A DNA stretch of 64,000 nt from Olegusella massiliensis (GTDB taxonomy: Bacteria > Actinomycetota > Coriobacteriia > Coriobacteriales > Atopobiaceae): the NCBI RefSeq assembly GCF_900078545.1, contig NZ_FLLS01000002.1, positions 1,187,404 through 1,251,403 on the forward strand, read 5' to 3'. Every line of letters starts with the position of its first letter. Position 1 is the first letter of the stretch. Positions 44,201 to 53,518 of the stretch are shown piece by piece. A program made the position numbers and the translations under genes. A model generated the notes under the pieces. The model worked only from the letters and a program-made list of their open reading frames with translations, did no database searches and was not told the DNA's origin.

Positions 44201-45775
44201 ATGATGGCGGGCGCCAAGCATTCAGCTCATACACATGGACGTCCGGATGTGGCTGCGCTGCGTGAAGCGATTGACGCGCGGCTTCGTGGTCGTGCTGCCT
44301 TCAGCGATACAAATTACAGCGATGAACCTATTATTTTTTCAGGCAAAAAACTTAAGAGTTACGTACCTGAACAGCTCGCTCAAGCGAGGGCATTGGCGCA
44401 TAGCCCTGCAATGTTGCATCACAGTGAGGCATATATTTTTTGGCGCCAGGCAAGGTTTTTGGCTGACTACGAAGATGATTTTGAGTACCACGGACATTTC
44501 TCTCGTTATTTCCCTACTTATCAGTTGATGAACAATGAGCAGCTGAGGGGTTATTTTTCTTGGCGTACCCAGTGGCGTCACGGTAAGGTTCAGGCTACGG
44601 AGACCTCCTTTGTATATCTTTGTGCTTATGAGTTGTTGCATTGTGTTGGTGTAGATGATGCGCTGCAAGCTCACAGTCAGATCGCCAAGCTGCGCAAAAA
44701 CTATGGCAAAGATCTCGCAGATTATCGTCTGTTCAAAAACTTGACTGAATGGATGGATGAGTTTGTCATCTATTGGGATTTGCCTCAGGAGCTACTGGAA
44801 GAGATGCCCTATCGCGAGGAAGATAGGGCTTTGCTGGCTTTATCTACAGTTGCAGATATCACCGATGAGCAGCTTTTTTCTGCTTTAACAGGACTTTCTT
44901 CGTATCGCATTGAAAGCTCTGCTTTGTATAAAGTACGGCCAGCAACAGTTCAGCGTGTTGTGTGTGAGGTTGTACGTAAAGTGAGCGCCCATCATGATCG
45001 CTCACTCAAGCGCAGTATGCTCGAGAGTTACTGTGGCGCATGTACGGAGCGAGATTTTCCCCTGCTTCGCAATGCAGTTTTTGCTGATCCAAGAGCGGGC
45101 GCAAATCGCAGTTATGAACTGAGCCTCTTTGATCAACTCTATTGCCGAGGTGGTTTTTGGTCACGCAAACGTTATTGGGGCATGACAAAGTCTCGCAAAA
45201 AATTTGGTGATTTACTTAAAACTATTGATGCTGCGATGCGGGAGCAGCTCAATTTTGAACCTTCCATTGAAAGTCCTCTTAAAACTCGCTACATCGTCCA
45301 AGTAGCTTGCGAGCTAACTCAGCGCTGTGTAGATGAGCAAAAAGCAGCAGAACGTCGAGCCGTGCATATTGATTTTTCCAAACTGGGAAGCATTCGCAGC
45401 GCTGCTGATACCACGCGAGATCGTTTGATTGTGGAAGAAGAACCTGAATTTGTTTTAGATGTTGCGGCAGTTACAACGGAAGTGTCCGAGCCAGATTTAA
45501 CAGAAGCGCATGAGCTAGATACCTTGGACGAGCCTGAGCCAGATACCACGGTTACGTTCAGTGACGAAGAGCGAGCACTGCTTAGTTGTCTGCTCGAGCA
45601 GAACTCTGTGGTTGCTTTTGAGCGCGAACATCAGCTGATGGTATCGCTGCTTATCGAGTCCATTAATGACAAGCTGATGGATGTCATTGATGATGTGGTC
45701 ATTGATGCGAGTTCTGTTGAACCTCAAATATATGAGGACTATCTTGACGATATAAGGGAGTTGCTCCATGCCTAA
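44201..45775 (+). CDS. TerB_N/TerB_C domain protein
   Basis: 524 residues. Residues about 75-230 match the TerB_N pattern (PTYQLMNNEQLRGYFSWRT, then a FVYLCAYELLH helix). The last about 75 residues (from FSDEERALLSCLL to the end) match TerB_C. A charged acidic linker separates the two. Such proteins lack the calcium-binding TerB core and are encoded next to an ATPase and a superfamily 2 helicase in predicted nucleic-acid-processing or defence loci. The gene overlaps the BrxD-like ATPase gene by eight bases, so the two are coupled. The ATG has GGAGG upstream. The biochemical function is unknown. Confidence 0.78.
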   Translation: MMAGAKHSAHTHGRPDVAALREAIDARLRGRAAFSDTNYSDEPIIFSGKKLKSYVPEQLAQARALAHSPAMLHHSEAYIFWRQARFLADYEDDFEYHGHFSRYFPTYQLMNNEQLRGYFSWRTQWRHGKVQATETSFVYLCAYELLHCVGVDDALQAHSQIAKLRKNYGKDLADYRLFKNLTEWMDEFVIYWDLPQELLEEMPYREEDRALLALSTVADITDEQLFSALTGLSSYRIESSALYKVRPATVQRVVCEVVRKVSAHHDRSLKRSMLESYCGACTERDFPLLRNAVFADPRAGANRSYELSLFDQLYCRGGFWSRKRYWGMTKSRKKFGDLLKTIDAAMREQLNFEPSIESPLKTRYIVQVACELTQRCVDEQKAAERRAVHIDFSKLGSIRSAADTTRDRLIVEEEPEFVLDVAAVTTEVSEPDLTEAHELDTLDEPEPDTTVTFSDEERALLSCLLEQNSVVAFEREHQLMVSLLIESINDKLMDVIDDVVIDASSVEPQIYEDYLDDIRELLHA

Positions 45776-47138
45776 GGTACCCAAGCGCATAGCAAATACG
45801 GTAATCAACTCGCTTAAGGGTGGCGTTGTACCACGCGTGGGCTTGCCTTATATCACCGTAGGGCGCACACACGAGATTGAAGCGCTGCTCCATGATGTGG
45901 AGGTTATCCGTGAAGGAGGAGCATCATTTCGTTTTGTAGTGGGTAAGTATGGTTCGGGCAAGTCATTTTTGCTGCAGACCATTCGAAATTATGCAATGGA
46001 TTTAGGCTTTGTCGTTATGGATGCCGATTTATCTCCTGAGCGTCGTTTGCAGGGTAGCCATGGGCAGGGACTTGCTACCTATAAGGAGCTTGTGCGCAAT
46101 ATGGCCACCAAGACTCGTCCTGAAGGTGGCGCGTTGACACTCATTCTTGACCGTTGGATTTCTGGTGTGCAAAGTACGGTAGTTGCCGAAGGTCTATCAG
46201 CGGATGATCCTCATTTTGCTGCTACCGTTGAGCAGCGTATTAGCGATGTCATAACACAGATGGGCGAAATGGTTCATGGTTTTGATTTTGCTCACCTGCT
46301 ACAGCTGTATTTTCGTTCGTACCTAGAGGGTAACGATGAGATAAAAGGCAAGGTTATTAAGTGGTTTCGCGGGGAATATGCCAACAAGACTGAAGCTCGT
46401 CGGGAGTTGGGCGTAGGCATAGTTGTGGGCGATGATGATTGGTATGAATACGTCAAGCTCTTTGCGTTTTTTCTCAAACAGGCGGGCTATGCAGGCTTAT
46501 TGATGCTGGTAGATGAGCTCGTCAATATTTATAAGGTGCCAAACTCGATTACCCGTCAGTATAACTACGAAAAAATTCTAACGATGTACAACGACACGTT
46601 GCAAGGCAAAGCACGCTACCTAGGCATCATTATGTGTGGTACACCCCAAGCTATTGAAGATCGTCGTCGGGGTGTGTATTCCTATGAGGCTTTACGTTCT
46701 CGTCTCTCTGAAGGTCGTTATGCTGCGGGTGTCTATAAGGATTTAATGGCGCCCGTCATCCAGTTACAGCCACTCACTCATGAAGAAATGCTGGTACTCA
46801 TAGAAAAGCTTCAAGATATCCATGCGCAACTCTATGCGTATGAGCCTCGTCTGACCGAGATGGATTTGGTGAGTTTTATCAAACAAGAATACGAGCGTGT
46901 AGGTGCAGATACGCATATCACGCCGCGCGAGGTAATTCGCGACTTCATTGAGCTGCTAGATATTTTGTATCAACATCCTGAGGCTCAAGTAGTCGAGGTG
47001 ATGGGGCAAACAATAGGGGGCGCAAGTGAAAGTGATGCTGAGGCTTTCACACAGACCGCAGGCATTGCTTTGCCCCGTAGTGGAGCTCCTGCCAGCTCTG
47101 GTAGATCGCAGCAAGATTTTTTTGAGTTCAAACTCTAA
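45768..47138 (+). CDS. BrxD-like (DUF2791) P-loop ATPase
   Basis: 456 residues. Walker A is VGKYGSGKSF (59-67) and Walker B is LLMLVDELVNIY (245-255). DRWISG, SITRQYNYEKI and the arginine-containing FEAL-type segment SYEALRSRLSE are in the order seen in the DUF2791/BrxD family of type 2 BREX systems. The short C-terminal tail after about residue 415 is Ser/Gly-rich. It overlaps the TerB-type gene by eight bases. Its usual partner helicase lies 3.5 kb downstream, separated by an ABC operon. PglX, PglY, PglZ and PglW are absent from the window. Confidence 0.8.
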   Translation: MPKVPKRIANTVINSLKGGVVPRVGLPYITVGRTHEIEALLHDVEVIREGGASFRFVVGKYGSGKSFLLQTIRNYAMDLGFVVMDADLSPERRLQGSHGQGLATYKELVRNMATKTRPEGGALTLILDRWISGVQSTVVAEGLSADDPHFAATVEQRISDVITQMGEMVHGFDFAHLLQLYFRSYLEGNDEIKGKVIKWFRGEYANKTEARRELGVGIVVGDDDWYEYVKLFAFFLKQAGYAGLLMLVDELVNIYKVPNSITRQYNYEKILTMYNDTLQGKARYLGIIMCGTPQAIEDRRRGVYSYEALRSRLSEGRYAAGVYKDLMAPVIQLQPLTHEEMLVLIEKLQDIHAQLYAYEPRLTEMDLVSFIKQEYERVGADTHITPREVIRDFIELLDILYQHPEAQVVEVMGQTIGGASESDAEAFTQTAGIALPRSGAPASSGRSQQDFFEFKL

Positions 47139-47151
47139 AAGGAATTGTGTA

Positions 47152-47179
47152 TTGACTTTAGAGAACCCAGCTGTATTAT
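47152..47179 (+). promoter_or_regulatory. Promoter of the second GntR-ABC operon
   Basis: TTGACT and TATTAT separated by 16 bases, starting only 13 bases after the BrxD-like stop codon. The operator begins immediately after the -10. Confidence 0.7.
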
Positions 47180-47202
47180 CTGTATTAAATGAACTAATAC
47201 AG
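47180..47202. promoter_or_regulatory. Palindromic GntR operator (CTGTAT-N11-ATACAG)
   Basis: Perfect 8-base arms CTGTATTA and TAATACAG are separated by 7 bases at the predicted transcription start. The core half-sites and 11-base spacing are the same as in the palindrome at 9891-9921. An extra CTGTATTA half-site lies directly upstream at 47171-47178. Confidence 0.75.
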
Positions 47203-47222
47203 TTATAGCTGAGGGGGTGCAA

Positions 47223-47609
47223 GTGATTCAAATTAGCTATAAAGACTCTCGGCCCATTCACGAACAAGTAGAAGATGGCATACGGCGTCTTGTTGTATCG
47301 GGGGCACTGGTGCCAGGTGAGCAGTTGCCCTCTGTGCGTGAGCTCGCATCTACTCTCGCTATCAATCCCAACACTATAGCTCGTGCGTATCGTGAGCTTG
47401 AAATGCAGGGTTATGTATGCAAGGTAGCAGGTAAGGGCTCGTTTGTAAGTGAAGGGGTGCCTGATGATCATCAGCGCATTACAGATTTACGTTCTGCTTT
47501 TGACGAAATTGCAACTGAGCTTCTGTATTTGGGCATTGATTTGGCCGCATTAAAAAAACAACTTGATAAGCTTGCTTGTGCTATGGGAGGGGAGGGACAA
47601 AATGACTAA
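47223..47609 (+). CDS. GntR-family regulator, YtrA subfamily (second copy)
   Basis: About 128 residues, with the winged helix (RPIHEQVEDGIRRL, SVRELASTLAINPNTIARAY) and a short C-terminal helix only. It resembles the regulator at 9953 in layout. The start is GTG with GAGGGG upstream. It leads an ABC operon and has its own promoter and operator. The last eight bases overlap the ATPase start. Confidence 0.92.
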   Translation: MIQISYKDSRPIHEQVEDGIRRLVVSGALVPGEQLPSVRELASTLAINPNTIARAYRELEMQGYVCKVAGKGSFVSEGVPDDHQRITDLRSAFDEIATELLYLGIDLAALKKQLDKLACAMGGEGQND

Positions 47610-48513
47610 TGAAATGCTCATTACCAAAGATGTTGTAAAGAATTTTGGCAATTTTCGTGCGCTTGACGGCGCTTCGATACGTGTGCCAAAGGGTAGTGTG
47701 TATGGCTTGGTAGGGCCTAATGGTGCGGGTAAATCCACCTTGCTCCGTCATGTCATGGGAATACTTCGTCCTGATGAAGGTGAAGTCTATATCGATGGCG
47801 AGCCCGTGTGGGAAAACGACGTGCTTATGCAGCGTGTTGCCTTTATTCCCGATGAGCTCTTTTACTTTCCCAATGCAACAATTCAGGATATGAGGCAGTA
47901 TTATCGCGGACTCTATCCCCGTTTTGATGATAAGCGCTTTGAGACTTTGCATGAGGTATTTAGCACGATTGATAACAAACGCCCTGTGCGTCGTTTGTCC
48001 AAAGGCATGCAAAAACAGTCGATTTTTTGGTTGTCTTTATGCTGCCATCCAGACTTTTTGGTACTCGATGAGCCCGTGGATGGCTTGGATCCTGTGATGC
48101 GTCATCAAATCTGGAGTCTGCTCATGAATGATGTGGTTGAGCAGAACACGACGATTTTGGTTTCCTCTCACAACTTGCGTGAACTCGAAGATGTGTGTGA
48201 TCACGTGGGCATTATGCACAAGGGCAAGATTTTGTTGCAGCGATCGCTTGAAGAGTTGGAGGGCAGTGTCTCCAAGGTACAAGTTGCCTTTGCAAATCAG
48301 CCGCCAGCATTTCCTGAAGATATCAAAATCATGCATCACGAAAAGCAGGGCCATGTCCACACCCTCATCGTGCGGGGCAAGCGTGAACAGCTTGTCGCAC
48401 ACTTAACGGCACTACATCCGCTTTTTTTGGATGTGTTACCGCTCACGCTAGAGGAGATATTTATTTATGAGATGGGAGGCGTGGACTATGGCATCAAAGA
48501 CATCCTTGCTTAG
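47602..48513 (+). CDS. ABC transporter ATP-binding protein (YtrB-like)
   Basis: 303 residues. Walker A is GPNGAGKST, the signature is LSKGMQ (replacing LSGGQ) and Walker B is FLVLDEPVDGLDP, followed by the SSHNLRELE switch region. The LSKGM type of signature is common in GntR-linked ABC exporters. The ATG overlaps the regulator stop, and the 3' end overlaps the permease start by 26 bases, so the three genes are tightly coupled. Confidence 0.92.
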   Translation: MTNEMLITKDVVKNFGNFRALDGASIRVPKGSVYGLVGPNGAGKSTLLRHVMGILRPDEGEVYIDGEPVWENDVLMQRVAFIPDELFYFPNATIQDMRQYYRGLYPRFDDKRFETLHEVFSTIDNKRPVRRLSKGMQKQSIFWLSLCCHPDFLVLDEPVDGLDPVMRHQIWSLLMNDVVEQNTTILVSSHNLRELEDVCDHVGIMHKGKILLQRSLEELEGSVSKVQVAFANQPPAFPEDIKIMHHEKQGHVHTLIVRGKREQLVAHLTALHPLFLDVLPLTLEEIFIYEMGGVDYGIKDILA

Positions 48514-50491
48514 CCGCACAGTTTTCCTAGGACATATCAAGCGCTTTGTTCCTTTGTGGGTACTCTATACCGCAGTACTCACCATTTGGTTGCCCATAGG
48601 CCTGTCCCTGCGTTTTCAGAGCATGGAACGCCCAACTGCCCAAGATTTGTATACAGTGGTTTACATGCACGTAAGCCTTAAATCATTTATTTTTGTGACG
48701 GCGGTCTTTGCAATTATCTGTGCCGTTTGCCTTTTTTCATATCTATACAAGAGTTCCTCGGCAAATATGATGCATGCCTTTCCACTCAGGCGTTCAACTC
48801 TTTTTGTATCAAGCTATCTTGCCGGTTTGTTTATGATGCTGGTGCCTACGGCTGTAGCGCTTTTACTCATGTTTTTGGTATGTGCTTCTCACCAGGTCAT
48901 TTGGGTAAGCCTGATGTCACAGCTGGCGATAGGTGTACTTTTTAGCTCTCTCTTTTTCTTCTCGTTGGCATCGCTGTGCTGTATGATTTCGGGCACTATA
49001 TTTGCAGCTGTTGCGTTTTATGGCATCTGCCAGCTCGCCTGGAGCGCAGTGTACACTCTGGTGATGATTTTTGTTGTCAACTTTACCTATGGTATGGAGC
49101 AGCTGTCCACGCCTGTATTGATGTTAGGTGGCAACGTAGGGTTTTTGTCTCCCTTGCCGTATTTATTAGGTCATGTCGGACTATTTGCTCAGAATATTGA
49201 CCTTGCAGGTGGCTTTAATCCCGCAACCATTGATGCCAGAACACATATCGAAGGTTTTCAGTGTCTCACGGCGTTTTTTATCGCAGGATTTGTTGTGACG
49301 GCACTTGCTTGGTGGATTTATAGCAAAAGGCGTATTGAAAGTGCGGGCGATATGGTTGCTTTTCCCGTGCTCAAATTGCCTGTACGCTGGTTAGCTGCCT
49401 TTATTGGCGGTATGGGAAGCACCTTTGTGATGGCTGCCCTAAGAGGTGTTGCGGGAAGCCGGCAGGATCTCGCCGTATTTGTTGGGTATTATGCACTTTT
49501 TGCCCTGATATGCTTCTTTGTGACGGAGATGATTCTCAATAAAACGGTGCGTATCTTTACTCGCAGTCGTGCAGTTGAAGCACTCGCAATGTGTGCTTTA
49601 AGTTCGGTTCTACTTGTGGGGCTTGGCTTGGACCTAGCTGGTTTTTCGACCACAATTCCGCAGACTAAAGATGTTTCAACCTTGAATCTTCAAGTTTGTG
49701 ACACCGATTATGCTGCTCAGGCAGGACTTGGCAAAGATTCCGATCGCCTGATGCAACAAACGATTGATTTACATCAAACTATTGTGGAAAATCGTGATGA
49801 GCTCAAAGCTGAGGTAGAGCGTATCAGTAGTTCTTCTGACGCTACTACGGTCTATGTACGCTTTGCGTATCAGCTCAAAGATGGTCGCAGCTTGACCCGA
49901 TCTTATGTCATTCCTGTCTCTGAGCAAACGGTCAGAGATCCCCATAGCGCTGCGTCAAAGTTGCTCAATATCTACAGCGATTCTGATTTCTTCCTTAATG
50001 CTTTGCTTGGATACGATCACGCTGATTTCGAGTGGGTTGGCGCAGTGTTTGCGCCGAGCTACAAAGGTGGGGACTCTGGTGAAAGTATCAGCATTGATAA
50101 AAATAAGGCAAAAGCTATGGGAGAAAAGCTCATATCTTATATTCAGAGTAAATCTTGGAAGGAATCTGCGCTGAGTCGTATAGGACTAACTGCGAGCAAT
50201 GCAAGCAACGAGTATCAATACTTCGGGTCGTTGGTAATGAATGGTCGCTATGAGGGAACCGGCAATACGACTCAACGTATCTTAGCTGATACCGGTCTTT
50301 TGAATTACACTGAGAACAGTCATGGTGCATGGGGCTATTCAGAAAATACCAAAACCAATGACGATGGCAGTTTCACCACTAACATCAGTCTCTCCCTAGA
50401 TGTTGATAACGATCTTATGGCAACGGATTTTGCCGAGGTGATAAAGGCCTCCGGCATCAAATTGGACGCTAACGATGCAGCTGCAAACTAA
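48488..50491 (+). CDS. ABC permease with large C-terminal extracytoplasmic domain
   Basis: 667 residues. The first about 385 residues contain roughly eight hydrophobic segments of an ABC-2-like permease. The last about 280 residues are hydrophilic (from DTDYAAQAGLGKDS) and resemble the DUF6449-type C-terminal domain of Firmicute permeases in GntR operons. The ATG at 48488 has GGGAGG upstream; the frame opens seven codons earlier. A strong terminator follows. The substrate is unknown; relatives are linked to cell-envelope antibiotic response. Confidence 0.82.
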   Translation: MASKTSLLSRTVFLGHIKRFVPLWVLYTAVLTIWLPIGLSLRFQSMERPTAQDLYTVVYMHVSLKSFIFVTAVFAIICAVCLFSYLYKSSSANMMHAFPLRRSTLFVSSYLAGLFMMLVPTAVALLLMFLVCASHQVIWVSLMSQLAIGVLFSSLFFFSLASLCCMISGTIFAAVAFYGICQLAWSAVYTLVMIFVVNFTYGMEQLSTPVLMLGGNVGFLSPLPYLLGHVGLFAQNIDLAGGFNPATIDARTHIEGFQCLTAFFIAGFVVTALAWWIYSKRRIESAGDMVAFPVLKLPVRWLAAFIGGMGSTFVMAALRGVAGSRQDLAVFVGYYALFALICFFVTEMILNKTVRIFTRSRAVEALAMCALSSVLLVGLGLDLAGFSTTIPQTKDVSTLNLQVCDTDYAAQAGLGKDSDRLMQQTIDLHQTIVENRDELKAEVERISSSSDATTVYVRFAYQLKDGRSLTRSYVIPVSEQTVRDPHSAASKLLNIYSDSDFFLNALLGYDHADFEWVGAVFAPSYKGGDSGESISIDKNKAKAMGEKLISYIQSKSWKESALSRIGLTASNASNEYQYFGSLVMNGRYEGTGNTTQRILADTGLLNYTENSHGAWGYSENTKTNDDGSFTTNISLSLDVDNDLMATDFAEVIKASGIKLDANDAAAN

Positions 50492-50513
50492 TACCAGTTT
50501 GCCCTCCTTTCTC

Positions 50514-50549
50514 AAGCGTCTTCCTTCTTCGAGGGAAGACGCTTTTTTT
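50514..50549 (+). terminator. Rho-independent terminator of the second ABC operon
   Basis: An 11-bp perfect stem (AAGCGTCTTCC / GGAAGACGCTT) with a 9-base loop and a T-run. It lies before the helicase gene, so the helicase needs its own promoter or readthrough. Confidence 0.93.
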
Positions 50550-50606
50550 GGCTGTGAAAAGTACATAAGCGAATATCTGTGCTAGCGTGAAGTGTTGGGA
50601 GGGAAT

Positions 50607-52964
50607 ATGGAAGCATTTGAGCGTTATGCGCCGTTTATTCAGGATTTTATTTACCGCAATGGGTGGCAATCGCTGCGTGGTGTGCAGGTGGCAGCCGCTC
50701 ATGCGATTTTTGATACAGACGATAATGTGTTGCTCTGTGCATCCACAGCTTCTGGAAAAACTGAGGCAGCATTTTTCCCCATACTGTCAGTTTTGGAGGA
50801 AGAACCCTCAAGTTCTGTTGGGGCGCTCTATGTGGGCCCACTCAAAGCACTGATAAATGATCAGTTTGGACGCTTAGAAGAGCTTTGTGAAGAAGAGGAG
50901 ATTCCTGTCTGGCGTTGGCATGGAGACGTTGCTGCTTCGCGCAAGGCAAAATTGATAAAGCATCCTTCAGGAATATTGCAAATTACGCCAGAATCCCTTG
51001 AGGCACTGTTGCTACATCGCCATTCAGCAATCCCCAAGCTCTTTGGTGATTTGCGTTTTATTGTGATTGATGAGGTACATTCTCTCATGCGGGGCGATCG
51101 AGGCGCTCAGACCCTTTGTGTGATTGAACGCTTGTCTCGTCTAGCAGGAGTGAGGCCACGTCGTATTGGACTGTCTGCGACAGTGGGCGATCCCGAGCGT
51201 ACGGGCGAATATCTTTCTGCGGGTACAGGGCACAAAACGCTCATTTTGCGCATTGATGATGCGTCTCAACGTTGGCGCTTGTCAATGGAACATTTTTATA
51301 TCAGTGATTATCAAGCTGTTGATGATGAGTTGGGGCGCGGACCTTATGCCCATCGGCATGAGGCAGAGGAAGCAGCTGTATTGACCGATATCGAGGTGGA
51401 TGGGGGCATGCCGGGCAAAGAAGGACTTGCTTGCATGCCTCAGCGCAGCTATGAGAGCAAAACCGATACTGCACCCCAGCTAGCAGATCCAGGCCTCGGA
51501 TATATTTTTGAACATAGTCGGGGTAAAAAGTGCTTGGTTTTTTCCAATTCGCGCGAGGACGCTGAGGCGGTGACTACGACGCTTCGCTCATATTGTGAGG
51601 CAAATGGTGAGCCAGATCGCTTTTTAATCCATCATGGCAATCTTTCTGCTCCCTTGCGAGAATCTGCCGAAGACGCAATGAAGGATGAAGAAACAGCCCT
51701 CACTACAATTACAACCTCAACTCTTGAGCTTGGTATTGATATTGGAAGACTTGAGCGCGCCTTTCAAATTGATGCACCTTTTACGGTATCAAGTTTTTTG
51801 CAGCGCATGGGGCGCACTGGTCGTCGTGGTACGCCGTCCGAGATGTGGTTTGTCATGCGAGAAGAACGACCTGAGCCTCGCTCCACCTTGGGTGAAACTA
51901 TTCCTTGGAAACTTTTGCAAGGCATTGCTTTGGTGCAGCTCTACCTTGAAGAGCGCTGGGTTGAGCCTCCCCGCCTGGATCGCCTACCCTTTAGCCTGCT
52001 TTATCATCAGACAATGGCAACACTGGCATCACAAGGTGAAATGAGTCCCGCAGAACTTGCAGTGCGCGTGTTGACTCTCACGCCATTCCAACGGGTTACA
52101 ACAGATGACTATCGAGTACTGCTTCACCATTTAATTGCGAGCGAACAAATTCAACAGACTGATGAAGGCGGCCTTATTGTGGGCTTAGCGGGGGAGCGTG
52201 TGGTTAACAATTTCCGCTTCTACGGAGTCTTTGTTGAGAGTGAGGAGTACACCGTTCGTAGTGAAAGCCAAGAGCTTGGTACTACGGTGATGCCGCCACC
52301 TGTAGGTGACAAAATTGCTATTGCGGGTGCCACGTGGCTGGTAGAAGAAGTGGACCATAAACGGCATATGGTTTACTGCACCCAGGTAAAAGGTCAGGTG
52401 CCTGCCTATTTTGGCGAGTGCCCCGGTGACATTCATACCCATGTACTCGAGCGCATGGCACACATTCTCGCAGAAGATGTGATATATCCCTATCTCATGG
52501 ATAATGCCCGTGCTCGTCTTGCTCAGGCGCGTCGTACGGCAGGCGCTTCAGGCATGCTTAACGCGCCGCTTATCAATATTGGTGGAGATAGTTGGGCGCT
52601 GTTTCCTTGGCTGGGCAGTTATGCTTTTTTGGCTCTAGAGCGTTTCCTTAAGCTGCGCTGTTCAGAGGAGTTAGGACTTAAGGGCCTGGACTCAAGTCGT
52701 CCATACTTTTTGCAATTCCGTATGAAAGCAGATGCGCAAACCTTTGTTGATGTGCTTGCCAAGCAAGCCCTGCGTCCGCTTGATCCCCTTGAGTTGCTCT
52801 ATCCTAAAGAAGTGCCTGTTTTTGAAAAGTATGATGCCTATGTGCCAGTTGAGCTGGTGCGCAAAGGTTTTGCCTATGGGATTTTAGATACAGAGGGCAT
52901 GTTGCATCGTGTGCGTCAATGGTGTGGCTTGCCTGAGTTGCCTGAGTTAGGAGGTCAAGCGTAA
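50607..52964 (+). CDS. Lhr/BrxHI-like superfamily 2 DEAD/DEAH helicase
   Basis: 785 residues. Motif I is STASGKTEA (47-55), motif II is DEVH in IVIDEVHSLMRG, followed by GLSATVGDP (III), TSTLELGIDIG (V) and QRMGRTGRRG (VI). The about 350-residue region after the helicase core matches the Lhr-type C-terminal domains of BrxHI, the helicase that accompanies BrxD in type 2 BREX. GGGAGGG supports the ATG at 50607; the frame opens at 50592. It is on the same strand as the TerB and BrxD-like genes but separated from them by the ABC operon. Confidence 0.87.
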   Translation: MEAFERYAPFIQDFIYRNGWQSLRGVQVAAAHAIFDTDDNVLLCASTASGKTEAAFFPILSVLEEEPSSSVGALYVGPLKALINDQFGRLEELCEEEEIPVWRWHGDVAASRKAKLIKHPSGILQITPESLEALLLHRHSAIPKLFGDLRFIVIDEVHSLMRGDRGAQTLCVIERLSRLAGVRPRRIGLSATVGDPERTGEYLSAGTGHKTLILRIDDASQRWRLSMEHFYISDYQAVDDELGRGPYAHRHEAEEAAVLTDIEVDGGMPGKEGLACMPQRSYESKTDTAPQLADPGLGYIFEHSRGKKCLVFSNSREDAEAVTTTLRSYCEANGEPDRFLIHHGNLSAPLRESAEDAMKDEETALTTITTSTLELGIDIGRLERAFQIDAPFTVSSFLQRMGRTGRRGTPSEMWFVMREERPEPRSTLGETIPWKLLQGIALVQLYLEERWVEPPRLDRLPFSLLYHQTMATLASQGEMSPAELAVRVLTLTPFQRVTTDDYRVLLHHLIASEQIQQTDEGGLIVGLAGERVVNNFRFYGVFVESEEYTVRSESQELGTTVMPPPVGDKIAIAGATWLVEEVDHKRHMVYCTQVKGQVPAYFGECPGDIHTHVLERMAHILAEDVIYPYLMDNARARLAQARRTAGASGMLNAPLINIGGDSWALFPWLGSYAFLALERFLKLRCSEELGLKGLDSSRPYFLQFRMKADAQTFVDVLAKQALRPLDPLELLYPKEVPVFEKYDAYVPVELVRKGFAYGILDTEGMLHRVRQWCGLPELPELGGQA

Positions 52965-53032
52965 GGGTTTTAGTGGGGTGTTTGGGCGTAGGATAGCTGG
53001 GGAGAGAAAAACAATATGGAGCAGGAGAACTC

Positions 53033-53410
53033 ATGAAACCAATGCTTTTGGCTGCAATCATTGCAATTACACTCGCACTTATTTTGTATACCATTGGCGT
53101 CTTTTCCGAACGTCACGCAAAAGTACTTAAGCCAATGCATCTTACACTGTTTTGGTTGGGATTGATTTGTGATAGTACAGGTACAGCCTTGATGAGCAAG
53201 ATTGCCCAAGCAGGTGCTACAGGAATTGGATTACATGCAGTTACCGGTGCTCTAGCGATTGTTCTTATGGCATTTCATGCAATTTGGGCAACGGTGACGC
53301 TTGTGAGTCACAATGAAAAACGTGCTCGTACCTTCCATCGCCTCAGTCTTTTTGTCTGGTTGGTATGGCTTGTGCCTTATGTTATAGGTGTGTATATGGG
53401 TATGCATTAG
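53033..53410 (+). CDS. HsmA-like (TIGR03987) small membrane protein
   Basis: 125 residues with four hydrophobic segments. The GLICDSTGTALM and GLHAVTGALAIVLMAFHAIWA segments fit the TIGR03987/HsmA family of unknown function; conserved histidines within the membrane could bind heme or metal. GCAGGAG precedes the ATG. It follows the helicase after 68 bases; no functional link is evident. Confidence 0.75.
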   Translation: MKPMLLAAIIAITLALILYTIGVFSERHAKVLKPMHLTLFWLGLICDSTGTALMSKIAQAGATGIGLHAVTGALAIVLMAFHAIWATVTLVSHNEKRARTFHRLSLFVWLVWLVPYVIGVYMGMH

Positions 53411-53518
53411 ACAGTTTTGTAGGAACTTTTGGTTTTAGAGTTTTGTTGGTAAGGGCGTTGCAGTGCGTAAAGGGCAGCAGTATTGCCGCCTCAGGCGAAC
53501 ACAAGTAGGGGATGCGCT

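Noticed and set aside
44201-52964. A complete type 2 BREX system
   Set aside because: Only BrxD- and BrxHI-like proteins are present; PglW, PglX, PglY and PglZ are missing from the window.
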